This document shows, one piece after another, positions 12,609-25,942 of a DNA stretch of 64,000 nt (position 1 is its first letter; each line of letters opens with the position of its first letter). The position numbers were made by a program, and so were the translations under genes. Source of the stretch: Ifrita kowaldi (taxonomy: Eukaryota; Chordata; Aves; Passeriformes; Cinclosomatidae); assembly GCA_013398055.1 (NCBI GenBank), contig VZRS01001510.1:473656-537655 (forward strand). Reading direction: 5' to 3'. The notes below the pieces were generated by a model. That model saw only the letters and a list, made by a program, of their open reading frames with translations, was not told where the DNA came from and ran no database searches.

Positions 12609-14692
12609 AATGTTTAATGTTAAAGCAAATTCCTGTGTTCATCCAATGAAAAAGGAAAGGATTGAGCTGCCTATTTTTGATTTTTGACATTTTTCTATAA
12701 TCCTATTTATCTAACATTTGCTTCACAATTGTTTCTAAATACATATATTTGGAGTGCCATAAAAACTAGTTATCACCGGTTCACTAACAAAGGTAAAAGA
12801 TTACTTTTCTATTTTTCCTGTTAATTATTAGCAATTCAGAGTCATTTTACTAGCATGCATTTTAACTTAAACAGTACAGCTATTACTGGGTAAATGTACT
12901 CAAAATAACCACATTTGAAAACTGGTAATTTCTTCACACTTAATAACTGCTTTGCTTGATCGCTGAAAGGGATCTAAAAGTAAGATGTTCTAGGCTCTAT
13001 TTATAGCTGCAGCTTCATAACTTTTTTATTTATTCACTGAATATTTTTCCTAGTAGTTACTGAAGTATGGCATTTTGTCTGAGTCTTCAGACAGGGACAG
13101 TCCATGTATTATTCTGCTGCTATTCAGTCCCAAGAAGTCCCTAGTACCTAAGTGAGGTAGACCTATGCATGTGACTGGAAAAAATATAGAAGTAACCTTT
13201 CCCCTTTGCTAGTGAGCTGATGGAAAGTAGGGTTTTTAGTGTGTCTGTCTAAAATGCATGCCTAAGTCTATTGGTTACTTTTCCTGTTTATTTTATTTTA
13301 TTTTAAACATTTATCATGACATCTCTCCACAGAATATGCCAGATATATCTGAAAATTATTTCTGCCCTTTTTGTAAAAATAGATTAATTACCCAATTTTT
13401 TTTCTGTTACACAGAGAATTTCTGCTTGAACAGAACCATGGGTTAAAAGTGGTTTTATTTGGTTACATATGGCTGTCTGTCAAGGAACCATGACCTTTTG
13501 TTATTCTGGAAATTTTTACTTTAATAAGAAAACACTGAGTCTTCAATAACATCAAATCTGTGTACACTGCAGTCCTCCTTGTGTCACTTGTGCAGCAGCA
13601 GGAAGGAGAGGCAAAACTCTTGAGAGCCACTTGTGCTGTAAAGATGTAGCATTGGCTCCCCTGCATCCACTCTCCCCTGCTGACTGTGAGATGGTGGCAA
13701 ATTTGGGCTTGGGATACCCAATCTGCAGGGCTCCTTTTCCATTCCTCTCTGAAGAGATGAAATTGTACACTCACGAGTCTTCTTTCTTTTCATTGGGCTG
13801 TCATACCCAATGGTGGGCAAGTACATGTGAATAATCTTTTTTTTTTTTTTGTGAGGACTGGTGTAAAGGGAAAAAAAAAAGAAGTCTCTTCAAAGCTCTT
13901 TAGGTCACTAAAGCCTTTGGGAGTCAACGGAAGTTCAGGAACTTGATATCTGAAGATATTTGAAGGTCTGGGGATTAGTTTGTAAATGACTGGCCTTTGA
14001 CTACTAATTTCTATATGTATTCCAGCATTTACAGAGAATGTGGATAATACAGGCAAAAAATTCTGTGACTTTAAAGGAAAAGTGGTATGAAAGTTTCCTG
14101 ACTCCACCTTATTTCGTGAAGGTTATAGCTGTGTGTTTTGACATATCTCCAGGAAATATAATGAGATAACGTCTGGATATCAGGACTCCTGTAGCTCTTC
14201 CTTTTAAGTTGAACAGATGCATGAACTTCGAAGAAATCTTTCAAGCTTTTTGATTTTTTTTCTCTCTGGTATTTAAATTAAACAAATTTAGTAAACAAAT
14301 CATGATCCCCGGAACTGATACAGATCAATTATTATGAGTTAGAGTTTTTTGGATATAAGCTGAGTGGTGATTCAGTGTATAGACATATTTAGCAATCTAG
14401 AGCAACAAGCAAGTCTACTAAAAAGGGAATATTAAAATAAACGTTGCCTAAGAATAGTTACAGCACTCAGATAGAAACATTCTGTCATGCAGGTGCTCAT
14501 CCAAATGTTGGCAGACATTCAGTTCAGTACCAGAGGAATCCTGAGGAGGAAAGAATATCAAGATGCCACCCACCTACCTAATAATGTGTAGTTTTTGCTG
14601 TATAACTTGCTATAAGCACTTTGAGGCAAAGAAGGTCCCCCAGAGGCAAGGACAGCAATGATGGCCCACCTATTGTTTAAGAAGCAATTACA
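12609..14692. other. Non-coding stretch with facing poly(T)/poly(A) runs
   Basis: No gene was recognised. At 13838-13881 a T-run and an A-run about 20 bases apart could fold as a simple hairpin. The sequence at 13560-13760 is richer in G+C and opens frames on both strands, but with low-complexity, chance-like protein. Confidence 0.45.
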
Positions 14693-15226
14693 TTGTCTAA
14701 GCAAAAAATACGTGCTGCTAATAACCCCTTATTGAAAGGGTTTTTAATGGTAACAGTGTTTCCAAAGTCTCATTTTGTTACATTTAAGCCTGCAATGTTT
14801 ATCCGTGCTATTTTGCACCACACGTTACAGCGTGACGATGTGCAGGATGTGTGCAGGCACAGAGTAGATTTGTATTCTCTGTCTTGGCTCAGCTGCATTC
14901 TGTGCACAGTGGAGGGTGGAGGATGCAAATCTCCCTTTCCTGCTGTGCCCACAACCCTGAGACAAGCCGTCACTGCCTTGCTTCATCCAGCTGCGGAGCT
15001 TTCTTCTGGAAACATCCTCTGCGGGGGGCTGCGGAAGGAGCCTCACAGCCCCTGCCACAGCCGGCTGCACGCCACAGCCTGGGCAGGCAGCTACCACTGG
15101 GGCCAGAAATGGTTCTGTGGAGCCCAATTCTGGATCCACCTAGTGTTAACTGGTCCCCTCAGGTATAAGCTACAAATTGTTTGCAGAACCTCGTCCAATT
15201 TCAGCTATCCGCAGAAATTCAGGTAG
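14693..15226 (+). other. G+C-rich patch with a 177-codon open frame, unrecognised
   Basis: This is the longest frame in the window. It lies in a local G+C-rich patch (about 14840-15170), where open frames also occur on the opposite strand and in another plus frame. The translation has many Cys, His, Ser and Pro residues and no domain I recognise, and the frame has no ATG at its start. Such patches usually give spurious frames. The CCCCTCAG at 15155-15162 could be a splice acceptor read in the plus direction, but nothing further supports an exon. Confidence 0.15.
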
Positions 15227-15230
15227 GCAG

Positions 15231-18200
15231 CCTTCAACTTGGAAAGTGTCCTGTATACCAATTTCACAGGAAATGTGAAATCGAGGACCTTGATTCATCT
15301 CAGTATGAAATCTAATTTGAACTTGCTATAAAGCAGGAAAAAGAAGGGTTGAATCAGTGTACTGTTAGTGCAGCAACAGAGAAACTGGGATGTTCCACCT
15401 AACATTTTATAGCAGGTCACCACTTTGTTTTGTGAAAATAATAATTAAGCCCCTTTTTTAACATTAGAATCTTTCATAAATGGTTACTGAATATCTCACT
15501 ACACTGCTTATATTACAGCCCCTATTCCAAGATGTGCTAAATCTTTATTGCATTTTACAGCAATACCAAAAACTGCACATTCAAGTTACAACTGATAACC
15601 CTGTTAAGCCCAATTAAATAAGATTAAAGATTGACTGTGTGTAGTTAATGTATTACTAAGTAATACTGTAATAATAATACTACCTTTACATTGTTTTTCA
15701 CATTTTAAAGCACAGTCAGTACTTTCTGTTGACTGAATATATTAATATATATAGAATTACGGTCATAGGAAAATCAGAGATATTTAGGAATATAACGCTG
15801 AAATAAATTGAATATACAGCAATGTCCTAAAATAAGTTTTAAATGCTGGTATTGAACTCAACAAAAACCAGGATATTTTGAGTGGAGCAAAAAGTACTTA
15901 CTGGTAGATCAGTTTATTTGTGTATTAGTAATTGCAGATCACAGATTTTATGTCATATTACTCCAAAATTTTTGACAAGTCAAAAAAGAGTTCATATGTG
16001 TTTTTCTCATTTTCTTCTGTGATGAATTTTTGCTTTTTACAGTATTACTAAAAAGATTTCTTTAGCATTCAAAAGCCTTAGCATTACAGTTCTGGAAACA
16101 TCTACTTTTCAGATTAATAAACAGTGTTTGTGTGTACTTATGTCCATTTTGGCTTGCAGAAAAAAATAGAAGTGACTTCAAAACTAGTATTGAGATTCAG
16201 CCTGCAAAAATTGTAGAAATTAAATTCCAATCAAAACAATTTTTTTTGGTAATAATGTATCAGTTTGTAACTTTTTATTTTTAAAAATATTTACTGTATT
16301 AACTCTCATTTAAGCTACACTAGCAGTTGATGAAAGTCCTTACTCTCACTAAGCTTCTCTTTCAAGTGCCAATTACAAGTCAGCTAACATTTTGAAAAAT
16401 GTACAGCATGTTCCTGTATAAAATGAGATAGCAGTGAGTCAGAGAATATAAATCTGTAAGTTTCTATACGTTTTAACATATGACCGTGAATTATTCAGTA
16501 TACTAATTACTCTTTTAGCATCTTATTTATCTTGCTTCTTATGTCTAAGAAGTATCTCGTACAATTGAAACAGTGCCTTCTCCTGTTTGGCTTTCAGAAA
16601 GAGGTTCTGCAATACTTTGAAAACATGAAAGGAAGTGTTTTAATGAAAACATGGTTGGAGGATATCTACAATGGGCTAGCTGTGGAAGGCACCATTTACT
16701 TTGTACCGTGATATTTTTAGGTCTAGAATTAGAGTTTGTTTGTGCAGAGTAGGACTGTCTGCCAACAAAATGTTTTGTACAGAAAAACATTAACACAGCA
16801 CATCAAAAGTTTAAGTGTATTTGTATTTTGAATATTGAAAACTTCCATTATATCATGACTCAATGTGTAAATCTGTACCAGATGAACTAAAAAGCCAAGG
16901 ATGTTTTAATTTCCTCATGGCTTTGCATTCCTTTATTAGAATTTAATTTGCACTGTGGTGAAAATTTCTTTTCCTAGTTTACTGTTCCTAAGAACTGTTA
17001 TGTATTTTAATATAATTGAAATAAAAAATCATTTATCACCAGTCGAAGACTGCTCAAGCATCTCATAACTTTGTTGTAGTTCCCTTGCATGAAAGTCGTA
17101 TTTCATACAGAGAATGATGTTAAGTGAAAGATACTTCTGAAAATATAAAGTATTCAGAAATTAGCAAGTACAAGTTTTGCCGTGCAGTCATATTCCAAAT
17201 CCCTTTTTATCTACCTTCTGATAGCCTTCACGTATGCAGTCTGTGATAGAACCACAATTACACCCAGCTTTCCTGGGCTTTCATCCTCTGCTGTAACAGA
17301 AGGTGCTTTTTTCCTACTGTAAAACATTCTTCCTTTAATCACAGTGCATTCTGCACACTTAATGAGGTAGGGGTATGTTATCATGTCATTAAAGGCTATA
17401 TCATGATATATAATCAATGGGAGCTGATTTAAGACTGCGTCACCTTTGATGTGCTTGGATTTTCAACTGTAATTTTCTTCTCTTTGTGTGTTATGTAAAT
17501 ATAAACCCAAATTCTGTTATATGTAACTGCATTGAAATCATGTAGATCACTGCCTGATTTACTCAGGCCATCTACTTTTATAGCTCTTCATAGCCTTTGG
17601 AATTTCATAGGTTTTTAAATTGATTACATAGTTTCTTATAGGTATCACCCCAGAAATTTTTCCATGGGTGATCATCTGTCTAGGTTTATATGCAGTACTT
17701 TTTTTTTTTTATAGCTTTTTGTCAGCCTTTTAAAAGTTTAATTACTTCAAGATAAACAGTGGTACTAATATTATAGTGAATTGCCCCTAATGTTTGAGTC
17801 AACGGCATCACGTCGATTCCTTAATGGCCCTAAGCGAAAAAAAAAATCTCAATTAGAATGACAGACAGATTTTGGCACTGGTAGAGCCTACTTTACCCCA
17901 GGGAGGTCCTCCTCCAAAGATTGCATTGAAGATAGTGCGTAGACAGTCAGGGATCTAGTTTGATGCTGAAAGGGCACACCCACAGGTACCCAGGGCAGGT
18001 ACATCCTGCTCTAACCTTCAAGGAAAACCAGATTAAAGTTAGGTTTACTAGTCTTGTGTTGAATCTTGACCATCGTGCATAAGGATTGCTTTTCAACACT
18101 ATTTACTTTATAGATACTACCTTAAGAAAAAAAAAAGATGGCAGGGAATAAAGAAGAGAACAGGAAATTTGCTTAAAAGGTAGAAGTGATTCTTTGTTGT

Positions 18201-19680
18201 TCTCATATAAATCATTATTTCTTTCATTGCCAAGATGTGCAGAACAAGAAGTGGCAAATGAGGTCTCTTCTTTTTCTTCGCTCCAGTCATAAGTTCAAGA
18301 ATCAGTTCTCCCAGCCAAATGAAAGACAATTTAATCATTAAGATGGGAGAAAATCCTGAATCCAGGGATCAGAAAGAAAGTCAGAATCTTAAATAGTGAA
18401 TTATTCAGACCCCAAAGAGTTGAAGTACGGGACATGAAGCTACAGAGAACAGTGTTAGTAAAACAGCAAAGGTACAACAGGACCACTCAAAACCTTGCAG
18501 TCCTTATATCCAATCAGTATTTTTACTATAAATAGAAACTGGTTATTTTAACAAGTTGTCATACTTTCAACACTTCCATTTGACTCTTTTCTATGGAAAT
18601 GACCTACTTTTAAACCACTCTCTAGCTTCACATTGTTTTCAACTCTAAAATTACATCAGTAAATGATGTACCAAATCACTCATTTTATTTCATTCCATCT
18701 TCCACTTTCAGATTTTTCACTTGCATTTTTTTCCAGAAAGAACCTGTCTTCCAGTTTGTCCACAGTATAGCTTTGATGCTATACTTACAGTAATTGTTTT
18801 ATTTCTGACCCTGTGTTGTCAAAAAAAGACCCCCCGTGCGTTCTTGTGTATGTTTGGCCTATTGATCTGAATGTAGGAGGTACAGTGACAATCTAATTAC
18901 TTTTTTGGCACTGAGTTCTTGATTAAAAATGGACAGTGTAGTCCAGATGTCATTTTGGGCAGGAGCTTAATACAAATTCTCCATTCAAAGAAATTAGTTC
19001 CCATATTAGTGGAAAAAGCTAAGTCACACAAAGCTGTCTAATGATGCGTGCTACTCCGAGGTAGCTTCACAGTATTTCCCTGCCCTGCTTTGACAGGCAC
19101 AGCTGTAGTCTGTCCATCTCCAGAAATAGCTCTGCCAGTGCATGCATCACTTTCCTGATGCTTGACATACCCACCTGTACCTGAATCTGTTGCCTGATGC
19201 AGATCAGTGACCACAGACACCTTTCTTTCTTCTCCCTCCAGGAGGAGTGTCCTAGGGGAGCCACCTGCCTTCTCTGTTTCTCCCATAGGAAAAGTTGCCT
19301 AAATTCTCCAGGCTGAATCGTCTGGTGAAGTTTCGGACACGATAAACCAAACTGATGCTTTGAAGATGTCATTTCAGCAGTGCAACAGAAACAACCCCTC
19401 TGCAATGGACTGAAACAGCTTGGGAAAAATATTTTTAAAAAGTGGAAGCATTATTCCCAAATTAAATTTATCACTGAGGGTGTTGTCAGCACTTTTATGT
19501 GTGGTGTAGATATTATACTTGAATGACTTTGAAAATAGCTCCATGGCATTTCAAGAAATAGTTTTAAGTAAGACTAATTAACTTCAAAGAAAGAAGGAGT
19601 AAAAAGGGTTTTCTTTTTTATTTAGTTTTTAGCTAAGTGCTGCCTCAAATTAAATGAATCATGAAAAATTCAAATTGTTA
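15231..19680. other. Long non-coding AT-rich stretch
   Basis: No gene, RNA gene or repeat family was recognised over more than 4 kb. The sequence is very AT-rich from 15400 to 17200. A short CpG-containing segment stands out at 17800-17837, and a G+C-richer patch at 19050-19400 opens chance frames on the minus strand. Confidence 0.5.
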
Positions 19681-20165
19681 GAGTGCCACCCCTATAATTT
19701 GATCAGTATTTAATTTGATTTTTTGTTTTATTTAATCAGAGCTACAGGAACGAGCTCATTTGTACTGTAAATTACACAACTTCTGCCCATTATTTCATAT
19801 ATGGTTGATCACTTTTGGCAGATATGATTGGATTATCTAATCATTGGCTATATGAAATTGCCATTTAATCAATAGGGAAGGTCAAAACTTCTCAATGTGA
19901 TCCTGAAGCAGAGTATCTAAGGAAGTTGGAGGCTGGTGAAATCCAACTAAACTTTTATATGTTTGCGACATTATTATTGACTATAGGTTCATTATTACGG
20001 TAACAAATGGCTCCTTTATCTTCTCTTGCCACTTAGGGTTTGATGGCCAAACCTATGGCTTTGGTTATTGATTACAGCTGCTGCTGACATGATGGATTTA
20101 GCTTTTTTCCTCATCAGTGCTTTTGATTGTTGTTTGAGACAAGAGATAATGAGTTTTATACTCCC
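19681..20165. promoter_or_regulatory. Conserved-looking non-coding block (enhancer candidate)
   Basis: This stretch has no repeat signature, no frame and dense homeodomain- and TALE-like words, such as TTTGATTTTTTG, GATTGGATTATCTAATC and TTTAATCAAT around 19700-19880, then a run near 20060-20160 with CAGCTGCTGCTGACATGATG. Such text is typical of vertebrate conserved non-coding elements near developmental genes. This is a judgement from word composition only, since no alignment was possible. Confidence 0.3.
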
Positions 20166-22359
20166 TGCTCTGCAAATAGGTAGTTAAGGGATAGATATCT
20201 TCAGTCACTGAATATGTCACTGTGAATATAAAGCTTATTTCTGACTGTTTAAGAAACATATCCACACTTATTGTTTGTTAGTCTGCAGACACTGACAAAC
20301 TGGTAGAATGTGCTTCATCCCTATTGCTCCATCATCTGTCAGGTAAGCCAAGCAATAATACAGCGTCCTGTGCTCTCCCTTTTGAGTTGTGTTTGTCCTA
20401 GGATGGGGATTTTGCTCCCTGTTACTCTGCAGATATGTTTGACTTTTTTCAGGATGGCTGATACTGTTCTCAGGTTATGCCCTGGTTAATGACCAGACTA
20501 ATGACTTCCTCTAACTTCTGTCACACATCCAAATGTTTGAAATGCATATTGTGATGTTTAGTTTGAATGTGTTCTGCTGTGTGCACCTCCCACCCTGAGG
20601 ACATTTATTCCATACCCTTTTCATCAACACAAATCTAAATATATTCCCAGGTAAGTGAAGCTAAGTACTCCAATTTGTTTCAGCTATTCATTTTGGCTGT
20701 TTTATTACTATTATTTTTGTTGTTGTTATTGTTATTTTATAAGTATACTTGTTTGTAAGAGGGTCCATTAAATGTGGCATTGACACACACAGGTGAATAG
20801 ATGTTTGAAAGTTTAATTATCACAACAAACACATCTGGCTACCCATGCAAAGGATTTTTCTGGCCTGTAGAGAGAGCAGAAGCTTTAGTGACCACTGTTA
20901 GGGAAATATGTTGTTTGGGGAACATTCTGTTCCTGGCACATATATTGTTCAGTAGAGTGAAGGAATAGGAACAGAGACTGCAGGTTGCTTTTTGACAGTA
21001 AATACCAGAGACCCATGTTTAACAGCTGGGCTGTGCAGAAAATATCTGCATCTGGTCTTGCTTGAAATTTTCTGTGGAAAGGTTTGCTGTTCAATGACAA
21101 CCCAACCTCATTCTTCCTACAACTCTTTGTGAAGGTATGGGAAGAAGGAACTGAAATGGATCATAATGACAAGGCTGAGAATGTTTCACAGGAACAGCCC
21201 TTGCTTAGGTTTTATGTGCCTTAGTTGGAATTTTCTGTGTAAACTGATATTCTGAAGGCAGCAGATGAAATGAGTCAGAAGAGCAGGACCATTCTACAGA
21301 GGAGAAAGGTGGTGACAACAGACCAATGGTGATAATGATAGGGCAAAATTTGCTGGATCATAGCAAATACGTATGTGCTCTGCTCTAAAACTATCCTTAG
21401 GAGACCTCCTTATCAGAAGCTCTTTTCAAATTCATGGTTAAAGTGGCAGTCAACAGCAAGAGCAGAAGGGCTTGGATTTGCCTTCAGACAAACCTGAGGC
21501 CTGTCCTGACACAGGCATTGCTACTCCCAGCTCTCTGTGCCTCCAAGTGATCAAGGGTCTGTAGGAGTGTGTGGAGCTAAGTCAAATGGCAATGGAATAT
21601 GGTAACGGGAAGATAAGTCATGGGACTCAGACGTGCATGTTTCTTGTTTCAACTCTCATGGCATCCTGCCATTGAGCAAAGCAGCTCTTTTAGTAATTCT
21701 CTGTGTTCCTCTTACTCCAGGGGCATGTTTTCTTGCTTGCATGTGTTTTCGCTGGTACAAACTGTGGTAGTAACCAAATGCATCCATTTCTAGACCACAC
21801 GCAAATCCAGGAAAATATTCCGGCTTTCTTTCCAAATTAACTGTACTCCAAAGTGATTAAATATAAATAATTTTCTGCTGACCTCACATGCAATCAGACC
21901 CCTGCTGTGCTTATTCTGGACGAAGCTCAATCATAGACATAGTAATGTCTTTTTGACCTTTATGAAGCCAACATTTAGTGGAGCTTTTATAGTAATTTTT
22001 TCTTCAGCTGCTTTTCCTAGAGTGAATTTTCTTCATTTTGTTTGTTTTTGGAGCACTGTCTTCAGAGTTCATGACAGAACAAACAAAGAACAAAAAACAG
22101 AAAATTTTTTTTAAACACTGTAACATAGATGACATTACTAAAATCACCTTGCTAAAATTTATATGTCGCCTTATTTCAGGGGTAAATTTACTGGGTTCTT
22201 TTCAATAGAACTGTAAAAACTACCCCCCCAAAAAATCCTCAAGTCATAAAAATAGACTGAAAAAAACACACATATGAATTTTCTACAAAAGTTTAAAAGA
22301 TGAACCAACAGGTCAAAATCAAGTTGCTAACCTCTCAAGAATAATACGACAGTAAACTT
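20166..22359. other. Non-coding stretch
   Basis: No gene or named repeat was seen. A TTATT/TTGTTG-rich simple region lies at about 20700-20740. The rest is ordinary AT-rich sequence. Confidence 0.5.
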
Positions 22360-22760
22360 GATGTTGCATGATATTTGACATACAGCAAATCACTATTTAC
22401 ATTTTATCCCAAAACATTTACCTGAGAAAAGGTCATGGCGTTAAATTTGGAGACATTTACAGCAATTGCCAAATGTTTACTATCTCCATGAATGTCATGC
22501 TTCTTAGTCAAAAGAAGGTTGATGCGCTAAATGTCAATTATTTCAAGTTGTTTGATGGCAGCACAGATTGCCAAGCAGTATAAAAAGAGGTTTAATAAAT
22601 ATTATATACACTGTTAACCATTAATCTTGCCTAACTCTAGAGGTTAGAGTTTCACACAGAGAGGATTTATGACAAGCAACTGTGCAGGACATTAAAACTC
22701 AATTATTGCTGTCCTAGATGAAGGCATTATCATTAAGTCGTGGAAGCAGTACCTTGTTTC
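22360..22760. promoter_or_regulatory. Conserved-looking non-coding block
   Basis: Repeat-free sequence with ordered AT-rich words such as GACATTTACAGCAATTGCCA near 22451-22470 and TTAAAACTCAATTATTGCTG near 22692-22711. Its texture is that of a conserved element rather than drifting desert DNA. The 71-codon frame across 22368-22583 has no splice or start support. This is inference only. Confidence 0.22.
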
Positions 22761-25700
22761 TTCTGATACTGCTGTCAAAACTTAGGAAAGCATCAGGGGC
22801 AATTAAATTACTTTGGGAAATCATGCCATTATGCTTCCCCTTGCAATATTTTGTCCTTTTCAGACTGAGCAATGAAAGGACTAGTCAGTACCCTTTGCAA
22901 GAAGTCTAGAAATTCAAATGGTACCTCCTACGGAACTATGAGCAAATTTTTTTGCTAGGACCTCCAGCTCTTGGAGCCAACCCAAAAGTTACACCTATAG
23001 GAATACAGGCTAATGACATCAAAATTTTATGTCTATTAAGTAAATGTCTAATATGCATGTCTAATAACATCTGCCTATTCCAGAGCAAATATTACCATAA
23101 AACATTGCTTGGAGGGCAGTACTTGGTCAAGTTAGAACTGGAAACTTCTTGGAAAGAGTTGTAGAAACAAAGCAATTGGGATTTCAGCCTTAGAGTCTGA
23201 TTCCTACACACAGAGTAAGGTCCAGAACATTTAATTGACCTGCTACACAAGTCTGAAGTCCTGGCTGATTCCTGGTGGAGATAGAAAACATCACTCCAAG
23301 AAGTCTGGACAGAGTAGTTAAAATATATCTCTGTGGAAAAATTTGGTTCCTTTTTAAAATATTCACATGGTAAGTTGTAACATTCCCTGTGCTGGTGTAA
23401 CTGCTGCAGCGGTCAAGTTTGTTTTCCATCCCTTCTTTGAGTCAGGGTTTTTCACATTTTGGCCTGACAGTCTCTGTGAAAATCAGCTTGTTGCAGGTGA
23501 TAACCACAACCACTCCAAAGCTCTTTTAGACCACCTTTTTCCAAGACAGACATTCAAACTCTCTTGCAGGCCCCCTATACAAGTAATGAGATGTCTGTTT
23601 TGGGGCATACCTCAACTTTTGGCTGAAAAAGTCTAGATTTCTTAAGTAGGTAGATTTTTCTAGTCTGATTTAAAAAAATCCCTCATGAAATGTTGACTGC
23701 CCAATTTTGTCTGGAAAGTCTTTGTCTCTTTATCTAAATATATACACTGTATTTATTCATATACACTATGTCTGTGCATAATACTTTTAGGTCATCAATT
23801 TACTTGTGTAACCAGGAGATTGCAACCCTTTTTTTTTTTAAGATGTAAATTGATTATTGATTCAAATCCTTAATCTAAATGTTGTATCTTACTTTTCTTC
23901 CATTTCCTTTTCCCCGGAAATTTAATCCAGTTGCCAATAACTGAGCAGAATACTTGGCGGCAGTGCTCTGGGATGAACTAGGAATTTTTTGTAAGATACA
24001 ATTGGCAGTGCCAAAAGGAAAATAAATGTCTGACCTCCTTTCTCAGTTCTTGAACACACCCCAAATTCACAAACACTGTGAGAGCCTCCTCTGTTAGTGC
24101 CTCTGAAAAGAAAGTTTTTAGTCTGTTGGAACACAGGATAACCAGCAGCCACTGTGATCTTAGCACCACAGTTAAACAAATTCAGGGTAGCAATGTTTAC
24201 CTAAAAGTTTCTACTCTCTCTTTTACCATTAAATAATTGAGCAGGTATCAAAAAACAGTGTTTCAATTATTCATTAAGTTATTTCACTTACTAAAAAGAT
24301 GGCTGTAGGCAAATAAGTGTCATTTGTATTAAACTGTGAACACCTTCATGAGGTTTGCTAATCAGATCTCCAGTGCTTATATCACAGAGAATCTTTATTC
24401 ATATAAGAAACACAGTAAAATTACTCAATATGGACCTCAGAATAATTCTGATAGCAAGAGGGAATATTTCCCCTTTCTTCCCTCCCTGTCTTCTGGTAGC
24501 TGAACTTAAAAGTCTTGTTTACTTGCTGAGATTGGAACAATAATTGTAACGGGTATGAATTTTTCCGTAAAAGATGATAAATTTTCCATCCTTCCCACCT
24601 TCAACAACCAAACCCTTAAGCATAGGGTACATATGATTTGTAGGGTAAAAACATATTTTTCTACAGGAAAGCAAAAATACTGTTCCACTGTGTATGCTTG
24701 TGGCCATACCTATACTAACTAATAAACTGCAGGGACCAGAGTGTGTTCCTGGCCCTCAGGGTGAGTGCATGTCCTGGCTTACATCTGTCCAGCTACACTG
24801 CCTCCTCCTGCTCCACACCAGAAGCTTTCATCCGTACTGCTTACTGGATCACTTCCTAGTCCAAGCTACCCAGCAGTTCAGGGTAGTGCCCTGTCTGGGA
24901 ATATGGTATCTGGCTCAGCCGCAACCATGATACCGTCTGCTAAAAATGATATGCGGAACATTTGCATGGGAGCACACAAACTTTGGTCCTACACTTCAGT
25001 TTATTGTAATACATGCAGTCTCTATGTCCACCTTTCTGTTGAATGCCTTGTCTGCTCCATTTCTAAGCAGTGTAAGTCCTCTTCTCTTCTGAGTTTTATC
25101 TTCTGTTGCGTATTTTACAGCATCGTTTGCAGGTCGAGTTAAGACTTGATTTATTCCTTCTTTGCCCTATATAAATAGCCCCACATTGTGAGAGTCTGTA
25201 AATATCCAGGCTTCTTTTCCAAAAAGTTTCTTCCATTACCTAAAAATGCATTCTTTCAGTGCTCAAGCTAGGACAGTATTGGAAAAGTCAGTCTACAAGT
25301 GGTTGAAGCAGAACAGCTTTACCCTCCTTTAATTTATTCAGAGGACCTTTCTTAAGTTTCCGCTACAGCATTTGCAGTGGGAGGGCTGGCAGAAGGTTAA
25401 ATAAAAATAACCCGGGACAGCAAAGATAAATCAGATGCAGACAGGTAAAAAATTTCCGTGTCTGAGTTAAGTCTCTGTTGCACATTTCATTGCATAAGCT
25501 ATCACAGTGATAGGCTCACTGCAGGATCCTGAAAAGAAATCTTTGAGCTTCTGTGTTTGGTGAAATTGTTTATGGCTTTTCCCTAATTATATTAGCAAAC
25601 ACCTACATTAAAAGGTAGTAGATCAAAGCACTCAAGAGTGTAAAAATGTAAGTCAGAATGCTCCACAGAGTCTTAACTCCACTGTCTTATTTATATGCAT

Positions 25701-25898
25701 GAACGCATGCTATTGTTTCTGAAGGATGCCTTTCTTCTTGGGTGGGATTCCTTTCTGTGTAAAGGTTGTGGGTTTAGTTGTTTTCTGAGAGTTATTAAGA
25801 GAAGACCAGACTTCAGGGAGACAAAAAACTAACTTTTTTTTTTAACCAAACTAAAATCTTTAGGGACTGTGAGATAAATAGAATACAGATTATTTACC
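22761..25898. other. Non-coding stretch
   Basis: There is nothing I can name. A somewhat G+C-richer region at 24720-24960 gives overlapping plus-strand frames of up to 125 codons, with low-complexity translations that I do not regard as genes. Confidence 0.45.
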
Positions 25899-25942
25899 CT
25901 TGACATAAAAGCCACCTTCTCTTGACATAAAAGCCACCTTCT
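25899..25942 (+). repeat. Perfect 22-bp tandem duplication
   Basis: CTTGACATAAAAGCCACCTT plus CT occurs twice in a row with no mismatch (25899-25920 and 25921-25942). Identity between the units suggests a recent replication-slippage event, and it may be length-polymorphic. Confidence 0.95.

Noticed and set aside
13838..13881. Poly(T)/poly(A) pair as a small RNA hairpin gene
   Set aside because: Homopolymers facing each other are common, and there is no mature-miRNA-like arm or conserved loop.
19038..19405. 112-codon minus-strand frame
   Set aside because: Overlapping frames are open on the same strand, and neither has protein-family features or splice signals.
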